From Pseudomonadota bacterium (GTDB lineage: Bacteria; Pseudomonadota; Alphaproteobacteria; Rhodobacterales; Rhodobacteraceae), in contig JAJXZX010000010.1 in the NCBI GenBank assembly GCA_021779835.1, forward strand, positions 48,435 through 112,434: a DNA stretch of 64,000 nucleotides. The letters run 5' to 3'. The notes below the pieces were generated by a model that saw nothing but the letters and a program-made list of their open reading frames with translations, made no database searches and had not been told where the DNA came from. Position 1 is the first letter of the stretch; each line of letters begins with the position of its first letter. A program made the translations under genes and the position numbers. This document shows positions 28,249 to 36,898 of this stretch, in pieces.

Positions 28249-29253
28249 TCAGGCCATCACTTCCGTCATCTTGACGACGCGGCCCTCGGCCACCGATTTC
28301 AGCGCGGCTTCCGCCAAAGCCAACGCGATCAGCCCGTCCTCGCCAGTGGGACTCGCCTTCGCCTTACCCGAAGCCGCCTGAATAAATCCGGCGATTTCCG
28401 CTGCATAGGCCTCGGTGTAGCGCGTCATGAAGAAGTCGTGCAGCGGTGGGCGCGTGTAACCCGCAGCTGAGGCCACCTCGATCGACACCGGGCGCTGGTT
28501 CTCGGCGGCAACGGCACCCTTCGACCCATGCACCTCGATCCGCTGGTCATAGCCATAGGTCGCGCGGCGCGAGTTGGTGATCAACGCCTGCTTGCCGCTT
28601 GCCGTTTTCAGCATCACCTGAACCGAGTCGAAATCGCCCGCCTTGCCAATCGCCGGATCAACCAGAACCGAGGCCATTGCCGACACTTCACTGATCTCTT
28701 CGCCCAGCAGGAAGCGCGCCATGTCGAAATCATGGATCGTCATGTCGCGGAAAATCCCGCCCGACCGCGCGATATATTCGACCGGCGGCGCGCCCGGATC
28801 GCGGCTGGTGATCGTCACCATCTCCACATCGCCGATCGTGCCCTTGTCAATCTCGCTGCGAACCGCCGCGAAATGCGGGTCAAATCGGCGGTTGAAGCCG
28901 ACCATCAGCACCGCCTTCGTCTCGCGCACCACCTTCAGGCAGGCCTTCACCCGCGCCAGGCTCAGGTCAATCGGCTTTTCGCAGAAGATCGCCTTGCCGG
29001 CCTTGGCGAAGGCCTCGATCAGATCGGCGTGGGTGTCGGTGGGGGTGCAGATCACCACGGCGTCGATATCCTTGGCCGCCAGAATCGCCTCAATGCTGCG
29101 CACCTCACAGCCGTATTGATCGGCAATCGCCTTGGCCGCCGGGGCCATCGCATCCGCCACCGCGACAAGCGTCGCATTGGCATCCGCCGCAATCGCCTTT
29201 GCATGCACCTTGCCAATGCGCCCCGCGCCCAGAAGTCCGAACCTGAGTGTCAT
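28249..29253 (-). CDS. iolG: Inositol 2-dehydrogenase / MocA-type Gfo/Idh/MocA oxidoreductase
   Basis: The 334-residue protein has an N-terminal NAD-binding motif (GLLGAGRIGKVHAKAI), the Gfo/Idh/MocA catalytic EKPID near residue 93, and the C-terminal sheet domain. It most resembles myo-inositol 2-dehydrogenases and MocA of rhizopine catabolism. It is last in a minus-strand operon with an SDR and a sugar ABC importer. The substrate is an inositol or inosamine by inference. Confidence 0.82.
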   Translation of the reverse strand: MTLRFGLLGAGRIGKVHAKAIAADANATLVAVADAMAPAAKAIADQYGCEVRSIEAILAAKDIDAVVICTPTDTHADLIEAFAKAGKAIFCEKPIDLSLARVKACLKVVRETKAVLMVGFNRRFDPHFAAVRSEIDKGTIGDVEMVTITSRDPGAPPVEYIARSGGIFRDMTIHDFDMARFLLGEEISEVSAMASVLVDPAIGKAGDFDSVQVMLKTASGKQALITNSRRATYGYDQRIEVHGSKGAVAAENQRPVSIEVASAAGYTRPPLHDFFMTRYTEAYAAEIAGFIQAASGKAKASPTGEDGLIALALAEAALKSVAEGRVVKMTEVMA

Positions 29254-29309
29254 TTTAGTCCTCGTTGCAATCCGGCGGGGGCTCCCCCACCTTGGTTAAT
29301 CCTCGGTCC

Positions 29310-30095
29310 CTACTCGCCGTAGGCGCCCGTCACGTTCTGATCAAAGTCGATCAGCGCGCCAGTCATCACACCCGAGCCCGCGCCCAGCAGATAACTGGCC
29401 AACCCCGCCACATGCGCGGGCTTTACCAGTATCCCCATTGGCTGACGCGCTTCCGCCTCGGCCAGCCAATCCGGCCCCGCGCCGTGAAACTTGCGCTGAA
29501 TCTCGTCCTCGCCTGGCGTGTCCATCCAGCCGCAATTTATACCATTCACCCGGATTTTGTGCCCACGCAAGGCCTGCGCCGCATTCTTTGTCACATTCGC
29601 CAGCGCCGCTTTCGACGCCGAATAGGGCGACAGGAAACTTTGCCCGCAATGCACCACCATCGACAAGATATTCACCGCCGAGGCCGCATATTCCCCCGCA
29701 ATTGCCAACTGCGCAAAGCGTTGCAGCGCAAACGTGGGCCCCTTGGTGTTGACAGCGAACATCGCGTCCCAGCCCTCCGGCGTGGCATCCAGAATGCTCG
29801 CCCGCTCGGTCGAGGCGGCGGCGTTTACCAGCGCCGTCACCCGCCCGAACCGCGATGCCGCCCGGTCAATCAACGCAATCGCATCGCCCGCGTTGCCCAT
29901 GTCGCAGGGCAAAAACCGCACGTCGGCCCCGGTCTCGCGCAGCACCCGCGCCGCTTCCTCGCCCTTCGCCACGGCACGGCCGGAAATCACCATCCGCCCG
30001 CAGCCGTCCGCAATCAACGCCTGCGCGATGGCCAGGCCGAGGCCTTGCGTTCCACCGGTGATAACCGCAACCGTATCGGCATGCACATCAGACAT
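29310..30095 (-). CDS. SDR family oxidoreductase
   Basis: The 261-residue protein has the classical short-chain dehydrogenase glycine motif (ITGGTQGLGLAIA), NAAAS and the catalytic YSASK. It probably oxidises a polyol or reduces a keto sugar in the pathway served by the neighbouring importer. The start overlaps the end of the ABC ATPase gene; an in-frame upstream start at 30161 would overlap far more and is rejected. Confidence 0.82.
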   Translation of the reverse strand: MSDVHADTVAVITGGTQGLGLAIAQALIADGCGRMVISGRAVAKGEEAARVLRETGADVRFLPCDMGNAGDAIALIDRAASRFGRVTALVNAAASTERASILDATPEGWDAMFAVNTKGPTFALQRFAQLAIAGEYAASAVNILSMVVHCGQSFLSPYSASKAALANVTKNAAQALRGHKIRVNGINCGWMDTPGEDEIQRKFHGAGPDWLAEAEARQPMGILVKPAHVAGLASYLLGAGSGVMTGALIDFDQNVTGAYGE

Positions 30096-30852
30096 ACGCG
30101 TCCTCGTTCCCCTTAACCCCGGTGATATACGACACAATATCGTTGCCGTCAGTCTCCTCACGGTTCAGCGAGGCCACGATGCGCCCACGCCGGAACACCA
30201 CGATCCGGTCCACCAGATCGAACACCTGCCGCAGGTTATGGCTGATCAGGATCAGCGGCACGCCCTGCTCTTTCAGCCCGCGAATGATGTTTTCCACCTG
30301 CGCAGTTTCCTGCACCCCCAGCGCCGCCGTCGGCTCGTCCATGATGATTAGCTTCGAGGCGAAATGCGCCGCCCGCGCAATCGCCACACATTGCCGCTGC
30401 CCGCCCGACATGTTGCGGATCGTGCTGGTCAGGTTCGGGATCTTCACCGCCGTTTTCACCAACGCTTGCTCGGTCTGCTGGCGCATAGACTTGCGGTCAA
30501 GGATCGAAAACGGCCCCAGCCGCAGCTTAATCAGCTCTCGCCCAAGAAACAGGTTCGAGGGCACATCCAGATCGTCCGCCAGCGCAAGGTTCTGGAACAC
30601 TGTCTCGATCCCATGATCCCGCGCCGCGATCGGCCCGGAAAAATGCACTTCGGAGCCGTGGAAAAAAATCTGGCCCGCGGTGCGCTGCTCGACCCCCGTG
30701 ATCTGGCGCACAAAGGTAGACTTGCCCGCGCCGTTATCGCCCACCACCGCGACATGCTCGCCGGGACGCAGGGCGAAATTCGCGTCGTCCAGCGCATGCA
30801 CGCCGCCGTAATGCTTGCTCAAGCCACGGGTTTCGAGGACAAATTCGCTCAT
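30088..30852 (-). CDS. Sugar ABC transporter ATP-binding protein, single-domain
   Basis: The 254-residue protein has Walker A GDNGAGKST, signature MSGGQRQ and Walker B LIIMDEP. It has only one ATPase domain, unlike RbsA/XylG with two, and resembles the single-domain type paired with RbsC-like permeases. The ATG at 30852 is preceded by GAGGAAACC; the upstream in-frame start overlaps the permease gene. Confidence 0.88.
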   Translation of the reverse strand: MSEFVLETRGLSKHYGGVHALDDANFALRPGEHVAVVGDNGAGKSTFVRQITGVEQRTAGQIFFHGSEVHFSGPIAARDHGIETVFQNLALADDLDVPSNLFLGRELIKLRLGPFSILDRKSMRQQTEQALVKTAVKIPNLTSTIRNMSGGQRQCVAIARAAHFASKLIIMDEPTAALGVQETAQVENIIRGLKEQGVPLILISHNLRQVFDLVDRIVVFRRGRIVASLNREETDGNDIVSYITGVKGNEDAYV

Positions 30853-30862
30853 GGTTTCCTCC

Positions 30863-31981
30863 TCACGTCCGCGACGCGTTGCGGCGCTGGCGCCATTGGT
30901 CAAGCACGACAGCGCCCACAATAATCGCGCCTTTCACCATCTCTTGATAGTAGGCGTCCAGCCGGATCGACGTGAAGCCTGAGATGATGACGGAAAAGAT
31001 CAGCGCCCCCAGAACCGTGCCGAGGATCGTGCCCCGCCCACCGTTCAACGACACGCCCCCGATCACCGCCATGGCAATGGCGTCCAGCTCATACATCATC
31101 CCCATGCCCGCCTGCGCCGACAGGTTCTTCGAGGTCAGCATGATCGTCGCCGCCGCCGTCAGCATCCCCGCGATGGTATAAACCAGCACCTTGTGACGAT
31201 CGACGTTGATCCCGGACATCCGCGCCGCCGCCTCGTTGGACCCGATGGCATAGCAGCGCTTGCCGTAAACCGTGTATTTCATCACCAGTGACAGCAGGAT
31301 CGCCAGCACAATAAACAACACCGCCGGGTTCTCGCCCGGCCAGCTTAGCAGCCCGAACGTCAGATATTTCAGCACATCGCCATTGGCGAGGTTGGCATAG
31401 CCTTGCGTGGGAAACGACACCGGGTCGCCATTCGACCACCAATCCGCCGCACCCCGCGCCGACAACATCATGCCCAGCGTGGCGATAAATGGCGGAATGC
31501 GCGTGTAAGCGATCAACACCCCGTTTATCATCCCGGCCAGCATCCCGCAGGCAAGCCCGACAAGGATCGGGTCCACCGCCGGCAAATCCATCGCCCAAGG
31601 CCCGAACAGCGCCTTGGGGTTGGCGTGCCCGTTCACCATCGCGGTCTGCGCAAAGCTCATCGCGACCATCGCCGTCGCCCCCACGACGGACCCCGCCGAA
31701 AGGTCGATACCGCCCGCAACCATCACCTGCGTCGCTCCCAGCGCGATGATGCCGGTGATTGAAACCTGAAGGATGATGATATCCAGCCGGGGCTTGTTGA
31801 AGATCGCATCTACCGCCGCGCGCGTGTTGAACAGAAAGCTGGTGCCGTGCATCCGGTTCAGCACTTCAAACACCACCGTAATCAGCACCAGCGCGACAAA
31901 CACGCCGGTTTCCGGTGGCCAAGGCGTCTTGCTTTGGTCGTATTTCAGGCCGCCTATCCCGTGGTTTTGTTTGTCCGCCAT
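30863..31981 (-). CDS. Sugar ABC transporter permease (RbsC-like)
   Basis: The 372-residue protein is strongly hydrophobic with 8-10 helices. Typical segments are GIIALGATQVMVAGGIDLSAGSVVG and IGGVSLNGGRGTILGTVLGAL of the ribose/inositol-type permeases. The gene lies 10 bp before the ATPase and after a big hairpin that follows the binding-protein gene. Confidence 0.9.
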   Translation of the reverse strand: MADKQNHGIGGLKYDQSKTPWPPETGVFVALVLITVVFEVLNRMHGTSFLFNTRAAVDAIFNKPRLDIIILQVSITGIIALGATQVMVAGGIDLSAGSVVGATAMVAMSFAQTAMVNGHANPKALFGPWAMDLPAVDPILVGLACGMLAGMINGVLIAYTRIPPFIATLGMMLSARGAADWWSNGDPVSFPTQGYANLANGDVLKYLTFGLLSWPGENPAVLFIVLAILLSLVMKYTVYGKRCYAIGSNEAAARMSGINVDRHKVLVYTIAGMLTAAATIMLTSKNLSAQAGMGMMYELDAIAMAVIGGVSLNGGRGTILGTVLGALIFSVIISGFTSIRLDAYYQEMVKGAIIVGAVVLDQWRQRRNASRT

Positions 31982-32032
31982 ATTCCGTTCTCCCCAAACG
32001 ATGCGACAAGCCGCGGTAAAACCCGCCCGCCG

Positions 32033-32087
32033 TTTTCAGAAAAGGATGGGGCGGCCTCCACGCCGCCCCATCCCGCGTTTCTGAAAA
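32033..32087 (-). other. Long stem-loop between binding-protein and permease genes
   Basis: Two nested perfect arms are seen: TTTTCAGAAA (32033-32042) with TTTCTGAAAA (32078-32087), and GGATGGGGCGGC (32044-32055) with GCCGCCCCATCC (32062-32073), loop of six. It abuts the stop of the binding-protein gene. Such hairpins often stabilise the upstream mRNA and lower permease expression, as in the malE-malF space. Confidence 0.8.
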
Positions 32088-33029
32088 TCAGTTCTTTTTC
32101 ATATACTTGTCCATGTTCGCCGGGGTAACCAGCTCGAACGGAACATAGACCTTCTGGTCCACCTTCTCGCCCTTGCTCAGCTTGATCGCGGTTTCCAGCG
32201 CGCCTGCGCCCTGCCCTGCTGCGTTCTGGAACACGGTCACTTTCAGATCGCCCGCCTGCATCGCGGCAAGGCCGTCCTGCGTCGCGTCGATACCGCCCAC
32301 GATCATCTTCTTCATGTCGATGCCACCGGCCTTCAGCGCCTGAATGGCGCCGATCGCCATCTCGTCATTGTTCGCGATCACCGCGTCGAACGGCTTGTTG
32401 GTCGACAGCCAGTTGGTCATCAGGTTCTGCGCATCGGCACGCGACCAGTTCGCTGTCTGCTGGTCGATGATGGTGATCTTCACGCCGCAATTCGGGCCGC
32501 TGATCACGTCATGGATGTCCTTGGTGCGCTGCACCGCCGCTTGGTTCGAAAGCTGACCTTCCATCACATAGACACTGGCCGTGGTCTTGCCTTCCGCTTT
32601 CAGCAGCTTGCAGATCTCGGTCGTCTCCAACGTGCCCGAGTCCACTTCGTTCGACGCCACAAACGCCTGCGTTGGCGGCAGTGAATCGACGTTGATCGGC
32701 TGACGGTTCACATAGACCAATGGCACCTTCGCCGCGGCTGCCGCGTCCGAAATCGCCTGCGTGGCCGAGGTGTCAACCGGGTTCACGATAATCGCATCAA
32801 CGCCCGACGCGATGAAGTTCTTCACCTGGTCAAGTTGCTTGGCCATGTCGTTCTTGGCGTCTTCCACCTGAACCGTCGCGCCCATCTTCTTCGCATCCGC
32901 CTGGATGCCGTTGCGCAGCACAGTCAGAAAGTTGTCGTCAAACACGGCCATCGAAACGCCAACCGTCGTCGCCATGGCAGAACTCGCCATCAACGCGGCA
33001 AAGCTTGCCAGAATAAGAGTCTTTTTCAT
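32088..33029 (-). CDS. Periplasmic sugar/inositol-binding protein of an ABC importer
   Basis: The 313-residue protein has a signal peptide (MKKTLILASFAALMASSAMA) and a type I periplasmic fold (GVSMAVFDDNFLTVLRNGIQ, VDAIIVNPVDTSATQAISDAA, VIANNDEMAIGAIQAL). It belongs to the RbsB/IbpA/rhizopine-binding MocB group. The inner ATG is chosen because it starts the signal peptide after a GGAGAGACC ribosome site. It is the first gene of the importer operon. Confidence 0.88.
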   Translation of the reverse strand: MKKTLILASFAALMASSAMATTVGVSMAVFDDNFLTVLRNGIQADAKKMGATVQVEDAKNDMAKQLDQVKNFIASGVDAIIVNPVDTSATQAISDAAAAAKVPLVYVNRQPINVDSLPPTQAFVASNEVDSGTLETTEICKLLKAEGKTTASVYVMEGQLSNQAAVQRTKDIHDVISGPNCGVKITIIDQQTANWSRADAQNLMTNWLSTNKPFDAVIANNDEMAIGAIQALKAGGIDMKKMIVGGIDATQDGLAAMQAGDLKVTVFQNAAGQGAGALETAIKLSKGEKVDQKVYVPFELVTPANMDKYMKKN

Positions 33030-33219
33030 TGGTCTCTCCTCCACAGAGGGTGTCCGGCGCACCCTTTTTCTCCCACCGGATCGCCCCGTTCGAGGCGCAT
33101 TTTAATGAAACATCCGGCCTCCGGCGCGCGGAACCCAAACGTCGCATCGGTCTAGCTCCGCCCCAAAAACCCGACTTGAAACGGGCATCGGGCGCGATCT
33201 TCCCAGCAGTTGGCATCGG

Positions 33220-33258
33220 TTTTTACGCTGGGTCAACGATTCTTGCAACCGGTTGCAA
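33220..33258 (-). promoter_or_regulatory. Promoter with overlapping LacI-type operator before the importer operon
   Basis: TTGCAACCGGTTGCAA (33243-33258) is a perfect 16-bp palindrome with a central CG, the form of LacI-family operators. Read on the minus strand, its second half TTGCAA is a -35, followed after exactly 17 bases by TAAAAA (33225-33220) as -10. A repressor bound here would block the promoter of the binding-protein gene. The LacI regulator at 34304 is the obvious candidate. Confidence 0.75.
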
Positions 33259-33290
33259 AACCGCTGCAACCTCCCCGCACCGCCTCCCGC

Positions 33291-34109
33291 TCAGTGCGCC
33301 GCGGCCTCCTCGCGCGACTGGATGAACGCGATAGATCTGCGCAGGGCCGGGGCAACATCGGGCATCTCGTGGACCTCCGTCGCAAACGATTCATAGGAAA
33401 TCGGCCCCGAGTAGCCGCCCGCGCGCAAGCGCTTGATCTGGCCGACGTTGTCCATAAGGTCGCGCTCATCGACCAAAATCCGGTGCCCGTCGCGCAGGTC
33501 CGAAACCTTCACCGACGCATCCACCACGCCCGACACATGCACGATCCCGGTATGCTCAGGGAACATCGCGCCACCGCCCACCAGATGATGATGGAACGTG
33601 TCATGCACGATCTTCAGCGTATCCGCGCCGTCCAATTCCTCGATACATTCCACCGCTTCCGCCTTGGACCGCAGCGAGCAGATCTCAAACCCCAAAGGCT
33701 CGACCATCCCCTTCAGCCCATGCGCGCGCAGCATCGGCAGCAGCTCTTTCAACGACGCCTTAAGCGCCGCCTGCCGCACGCCATCCTCGCAACCAATCCC
33801 ATCATTGCGCGGGATCAGCGCGATCCCCTCTGCCCCAATCGCCGCCGCGATCTTCATCAGCGCCTCGCCCTCGGCGCGTTTTGCCTCGGACCAGTCATTG
33901 AACATCGTCAACTGCGCGAGGCCCAAAATCCGCAAGCCGCGCTGTGCCGCAGCCGCCTTCACCACCGCCGGCGCATCGCCACCAAACAGCGCGCCACCCA
34001 GATCGTTGCGCAGCTCGACCCCGACACAGCCCAGCCCCTTCGCCAGATCAAGAAAAGCGTCATAGCGCAGTCGGGGGGCCGTCATATGGTTCAACGCAAA
34101 GGGCAGCAT
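33291..34109 (-). CDS. TIM-barrel sugar isomerase/epimerase (MocC/IolI/IolE-like)
   Basis: The 272-residue protein has the AP-endonuclease-2-type barrel with metal ligands suggested by VEPLGFE, VHDTFHHH and HVSGVVD. It resembles 2-keto-myo-inositol isomerases and MocC. An upstream in-frame GTG at 34136 exists; the ATG 34109 lies 11 bases after a GGAG. Its 5' region has its own palindromes, so it may be separately regulated from the importer genes downstream. Confidence 0.78.
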   Translation of the reverse strand: MLPFALNHMTAPRLRYDAFLDLAKGLGCVGVELRNDLGGALFGGDAPAVVKAAAAQRGLRILGLAQLTMFNDWSEAKRAEGEALMKIAAAIGAEGIALIPRNDGIGCEDGVRQAALKASLKELLPMLRAHGLKGMVEPLGFEICSLRSKAEAVECIEELDGADTLKIVHDTFHHHLVGGGAMFPEHTGIVHVSGVVDASVKVSDLRDGHRILVDERDLMDNVGQIKRLRAGGYSGPISYESFATEVHEMPDVAPALRRSIAFIQSREEAAAH

Positions 34110-34167
34110 CGTGGGATTTTCTCCAGAAGGACTCACCGGTCACCCGGCAGATCATCGCCAGTCGGTT

Positions 34168-34185
34168 ATGGAATTGATATTCCAT
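34168..34185. promoter_or_regulatory. Palindrome ATGGAAT-N4-ATTCCAT upstream of the isomerase gene
   Basis: The arms ATGGAAT (34168-34174) and ATTCCAT (34179-34185) are perfect around TGAT. It lies 59 bp before the isomerase start in an AT-rich stretch unlike the flanking coding DNA, a likely operator. Confidence 0.55.
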
Positions 34186-34205
34186 TTTATTCACCGTTCA
34201 ACTGA

Positions 34206-34219
34206 AAAATTCCAATTTT
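34206..34219. promoter_or_regulatory. Palindrome AAAATT-CC-AATTTT upstream of the isomerase gene
   Basis: AAAATT (34206-34211) and AATTTT (34214-34219) pair perfectly around CC. On the minus strand the region contains a possible -35 TTGGAA here, with AATAAA 18 bases downstream. It could be part promoter, part operator. Confidence 0.35.
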
Positions 34220-34238
34220 ACGCTATCGTGATGGATTC

Positions 34239-34256
34239 ATGATGGGATTCCATCAT
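34239..34256. promoter_or_regulatory. Palindrome ATGATGG-N4-CCATCAT
   Basis: The arms ATGATGG (34239-34245) and CCATCAT (34250-34256) are perfect around GATT. It has the same geometry (7-bp arms, 4-bp spacer) as the palindrome at 34168, so the two may bind one regulator with a loose consensus. Confidence 0.5.
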
Positions 34257-34303
34257 TTCACGGACCAGTCAGACCACCCCAAATCGCGGGCCCAAATCGC
34301 GGG

Positions 34304-35341
34304 TCACAGCGACTCGGCCACATGCAGGTCAGGCGGCAGAAAATGCTGCCCGCCTTCCACTTGCGCGCCCTCAGCCTGTCCCGCTGCCCGCACCATCCGC
34401 GCCACCAGATCGCGACACAGCTTTTCCAGCGGCGTGTCGATCACCATCGTCACCACCCCTTCCGCCAGCCCGGCGCGCGACTCACCCGTCAGCGCGCTGA
34501 CCACCAGCACCACCGACCCATCGCGCCGCACCTCGCGCAGCGCCGCGATCGCGCCCTCCATGCCGCCGCCCGCCACATAGATCCCGCGCAGATCCGGCTG
34601 CCGCGCCAACATCGCCAGCACCGCCTCATAGGTCAGCTGCCGGGTTTCGAGGTTCACCACCGTCTCGATCACCTCCAGATGCGGCGCGTGTTCGCGCATG
34701 TAGCCGCGAAAGCCGGTCTCGCGCAGTTCATGCCCGTGCCAGCGATAGCCGCCCACGAACACCACCACCTTGCCCGCCCCCTTCGCCGCCAACGCAGTCA
34801 CCCAAGCCGCCGTGCGCCCGACCTTCAGGTTGTTCAGCCCCAGATACCCCGCGCGCACCCCCTGCCCGAAGTCCGACAGCAGCGAGAACACCTGCAACCC
34901 CTGCCCGCGCAGATCCTCCACCGCCGAAGTCACCTCGGGGTGATTGACCGCCGTCGCCGCCAGCACATCGCAGCGCCCCGCCATCGAGCGCAGCAACCCC
35001 GCCATCTCGGAGGGCGACTGCGAGGTGGAAAACTCCAGCACCAGCTTGCCCGCCACCCCCTCCGCCGCCGCCACCGCCCGGTGCAGCTCCTCCGCGAACG
35101 CCTTGTAGAAATCCTGCCCCTGCTTGTGCAGCACCACACCAAACCGAACCTCCGGCAGCTTAACCTGCATCCGCTGCCCGATCAGCGCCGCCGCGTGATA
35201 GCCAAGCCGATGCGCTGCATCATAAACCCGTTGCGTCGTCTCTGCCCGCACCCGCTCGCGCCCGTTCAGCACGCGGTCCACCGTGGCGATGCTTACCCCC
35301 GCTTCTTGCGCCACATCGGTAATCGTTGACCGCTTCGCCAT
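34304..35341 (-). CDS. LacI family transcriptional regulator
   Basis: The 345-residue protein starts with the LacI HTH (STITDVAQEAGVSIATVDRVLNG) and hinge helix, followed by a sugar-binding periplasmic-type domain. In this subfamily the recognition helix has ATVDRVLNGRERV, common in polyol and inositol regulators. It lies just upstream of the isomerase/importer genes and divergent from the MocD-like gene, the natural regulator of the locus. Confidence 0.9.
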   Translation of the reverse strand: MAKRSTITDVAQEAGVSIATVDRVLNGRERVRAETTQRVYDAAHRLGYHAAALIGQRMQVKLPEVRFGVVLHKQGQDFYKAFAEELHRAVAAAEGVAGKLVLEFSTSQSPSEMAGLLRSMAGRCDVLAATAVNHPEVTSAVEDLRGQGLQVFSLLSDFGQGVRAGYLGLNNLKVGRTAAWVTALAAKGAGKVVVFVGGYRWHGHELRETGFRGYMREHAPHLEVIETVVNLETRQLTYEAVLAMLARQPDLRGIYVAGGGMEGAIAALREVRRDGSVVLVVSALTGESRAGLAEGVVTMVIDTPLEKLCRDLVARMVRAAGQAEGAQVEGGQHFLPPDLHVAESL

Positions 35342-35473
35342 TTCACCCTCCTTGATAGTTTTACATCATTAATTCCCCTCATCACTGACGTATCCTGACG
35401 AATTACACCAGCCCCCGAGTTGGCGAGATCGCCGCTTTCCCCTAGTTTCACGCCGGACAGGGGAGAACACATC

Positions 35474-36553
35474 ATGCCAAAACGCGATTACAGCCTGCTG
35501 GGCGCAGACGCCCGCCGCGCCGTGGAAACCGGCCTCGCCGCTGCTGACTGGTATCACACCGAGGTGGCGCGAAAGGATATGAAGGCACTGATGCAACGCG
35601 CGAATTCGCCCGCGATTCGCGATACCATCGTGCTGTTCGCCTGCATGATCGCCTTCGCCGCCATCGGCATCGCGCTCTGGCCCTCGCTGTGGTCAGTGCC
35701 GTTCTGGCTCGCCTACGGCGTGCTCTACGGCTCGTCGATGGACAGCCGCTGGCACGAATGCAGCCACGGCACCGCGTTCAAAACCCCGTGGATGAACGAC
35801 GCTCTCTACAACATCGCCAGCTTCTGCATGGTGCGGAACCCGGTGACATGGCGGTGGAGCCATGCGCGCCATCACACCGACACCTACATCGTCGGTCGCG
35901 ACCCCGAAATCGCCATCATGCGCCCGCCGGTTTTCTTCAAACTCATCGCCAATTTCTTTGGACTGTTCGACGCGTGGAACGGCTGGTCGCGCATGCTGCT
36001 GAACGCCTCGGGCAAGATCGAGGCGCAAGAGGCCACCTTCATCCCCGCCTCCGAACAGCCCAAGGTAATCCGCGTCGCGCGCATCTGGGTGCTGATCTAC
36101 GCCGCAACCCTCGCGCTTGCGCTGGCGATGCACTCGATCCTGCCGCTGATGGTGATCGGCCTGCCCCGCCTTTACGGCGCGTGGCACCACGTGATGACCG
36201 GCCTTCTGCAACACGGTGGCCTTGCCGATAACGTCATCGACCACCGCCTGAACTCGCGCACCGTCTACATGAACAGGGTCAGCCGCTTCATCTACTGGAA
36301 CATGAACTACCACGTCGAACATCACATGTTCCCGATGGTGCCCTACCACGCCCTGCCGCGCCTGCACGCGATGATCAAACACGACCTGCCCGCGCCCAAC
36401 CGCTCTATCGCGCAAGCCTTCGCCGAAATGTGGCCCGCGCTGCGTCGGCAACTTGCGTCAGAGGAATATTTCCTCAAGCGCGCCCTGCCCGCCACCGCCA
36501 AACCCTATCGCGAAGACCTTCACGCAGCAGCCCTCGGCACCGCCGCCCAATAA
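35474..36553 (+). CDS. Fatty-acid-desaturase-like membrane di-iron oxygenase (MocD-like)
   Basis: The 359-residue protein has the three His boxes of membrane di-iron desaturases/hydroxylases: HECSH, HARHH and HVEHH, and several membrane helices (about 50-75 and 200-235). It is directly followed by a MocE-type ferredoxin. In rhizobial rhizopine loci MocD and MocE are proposed to demethylate 3-O-methyl-scyllo-inosamine. Here it probably hydroxylates or O-demethylates an inositol derivative; a lipid desaturase role is the alternative. The start follows GGGGAGAACAC. Confidence 0.78.
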   Translation: MPKRDYSLLGADARRAVETGLAAADWYHTEVARKDMKALMQRANSPAIRDTIVLFACMIAFAAIGIALWPSLWSVPFWLAYGVLYGSSMDSRWHECSHGTAFKTPWMNDALYNIASFCMVRNPVTWRWSHARHHTDTYIVGRDPEIAIMRPPVFFKLIANFFGLFDAWNGWSRMLLNASGKIEAQEATFIPASEQPKVIRVARIWVLIYAATLALALAMHSILPLMVIGLPRLYGAWHHVMTGLLQHGGLADNVIDHRLNSRTVYMNRVSRFIYWNMNYHVEHHMFPMVPYHALPRLHAMIKHDLPAPNRSIAQAFAEMWPALRRQLASEEYFLKRALPATAKPYREDLHAAALGTAAQ

Positions 36554-36572
36554 CCAGATAAGGACCAGACTG

Positions 36573-36887
36573 ATGAGCCAATGGATTGATGCCTGCGCCA
36601 CCGACGATGTCGAGGAAGAGGACGTGATCCGCTTCGACCACGGCGGCAAGACCTTCGCGATCTACCGTAGCCCGGACGGCCAATGGTTCTGCACCGATGG
36701 CCTGTGCAGCCACGAACAAGTCCACCTCGCCGATGGGCTGGTGATTGATTACATGATCGAATGTCCCAAGCATAACGGCCAGTTCGACTACCGCACCGGC
36801 GAGGCGAAGCGCGCGCCGGTCTGCATCAACCTTGCGACCTATCCGGCCAAGGCCGAAGGCGGGCGGGTGTTGGTCCAGATCGGCTGA
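36573..36887 (+). CDS. MocE-type Rieske [2Fe-2S] ferredoxin
   Basis: The 104-residue protein has Rieske ligands CSH and CPKH, 16 residues apart, in LCSHEQVHLADG and IECPKHNGQFD. This is the bacterial soluble Rieske ferredoxin type named MocE in rhizopine loci. It would feed electrons to the membrane oxygenase encoded 19 bp upstream. No matching reductase (MocF) gene is in the window, so another reductase must serve. Confidence 0.85.
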   Translation: MSQWIDACATDDVEEEDVIRFDHGGKTFAIYRSPDGQWFCTDGLCSHEQVHLADGLVIDYMIECPKHNGQFDYRTGEAKRAPVCINLATYPAKAEGGRVLVQIG

Positions 36888-36898
36888 GGGCGTATCCG

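Noticed and set aside
29260..29300. GC hairpin before the iolG-like gene as a terminator
   Set aside because: The stem is short, lacks a T-run, and lies inside a likely operon.
35420..35473. In-frame upstream extension of the MocD-like gene
   Set aside because: GGGGAG before the ATG at 35474 and the family-like N-terminus favour the inner start.
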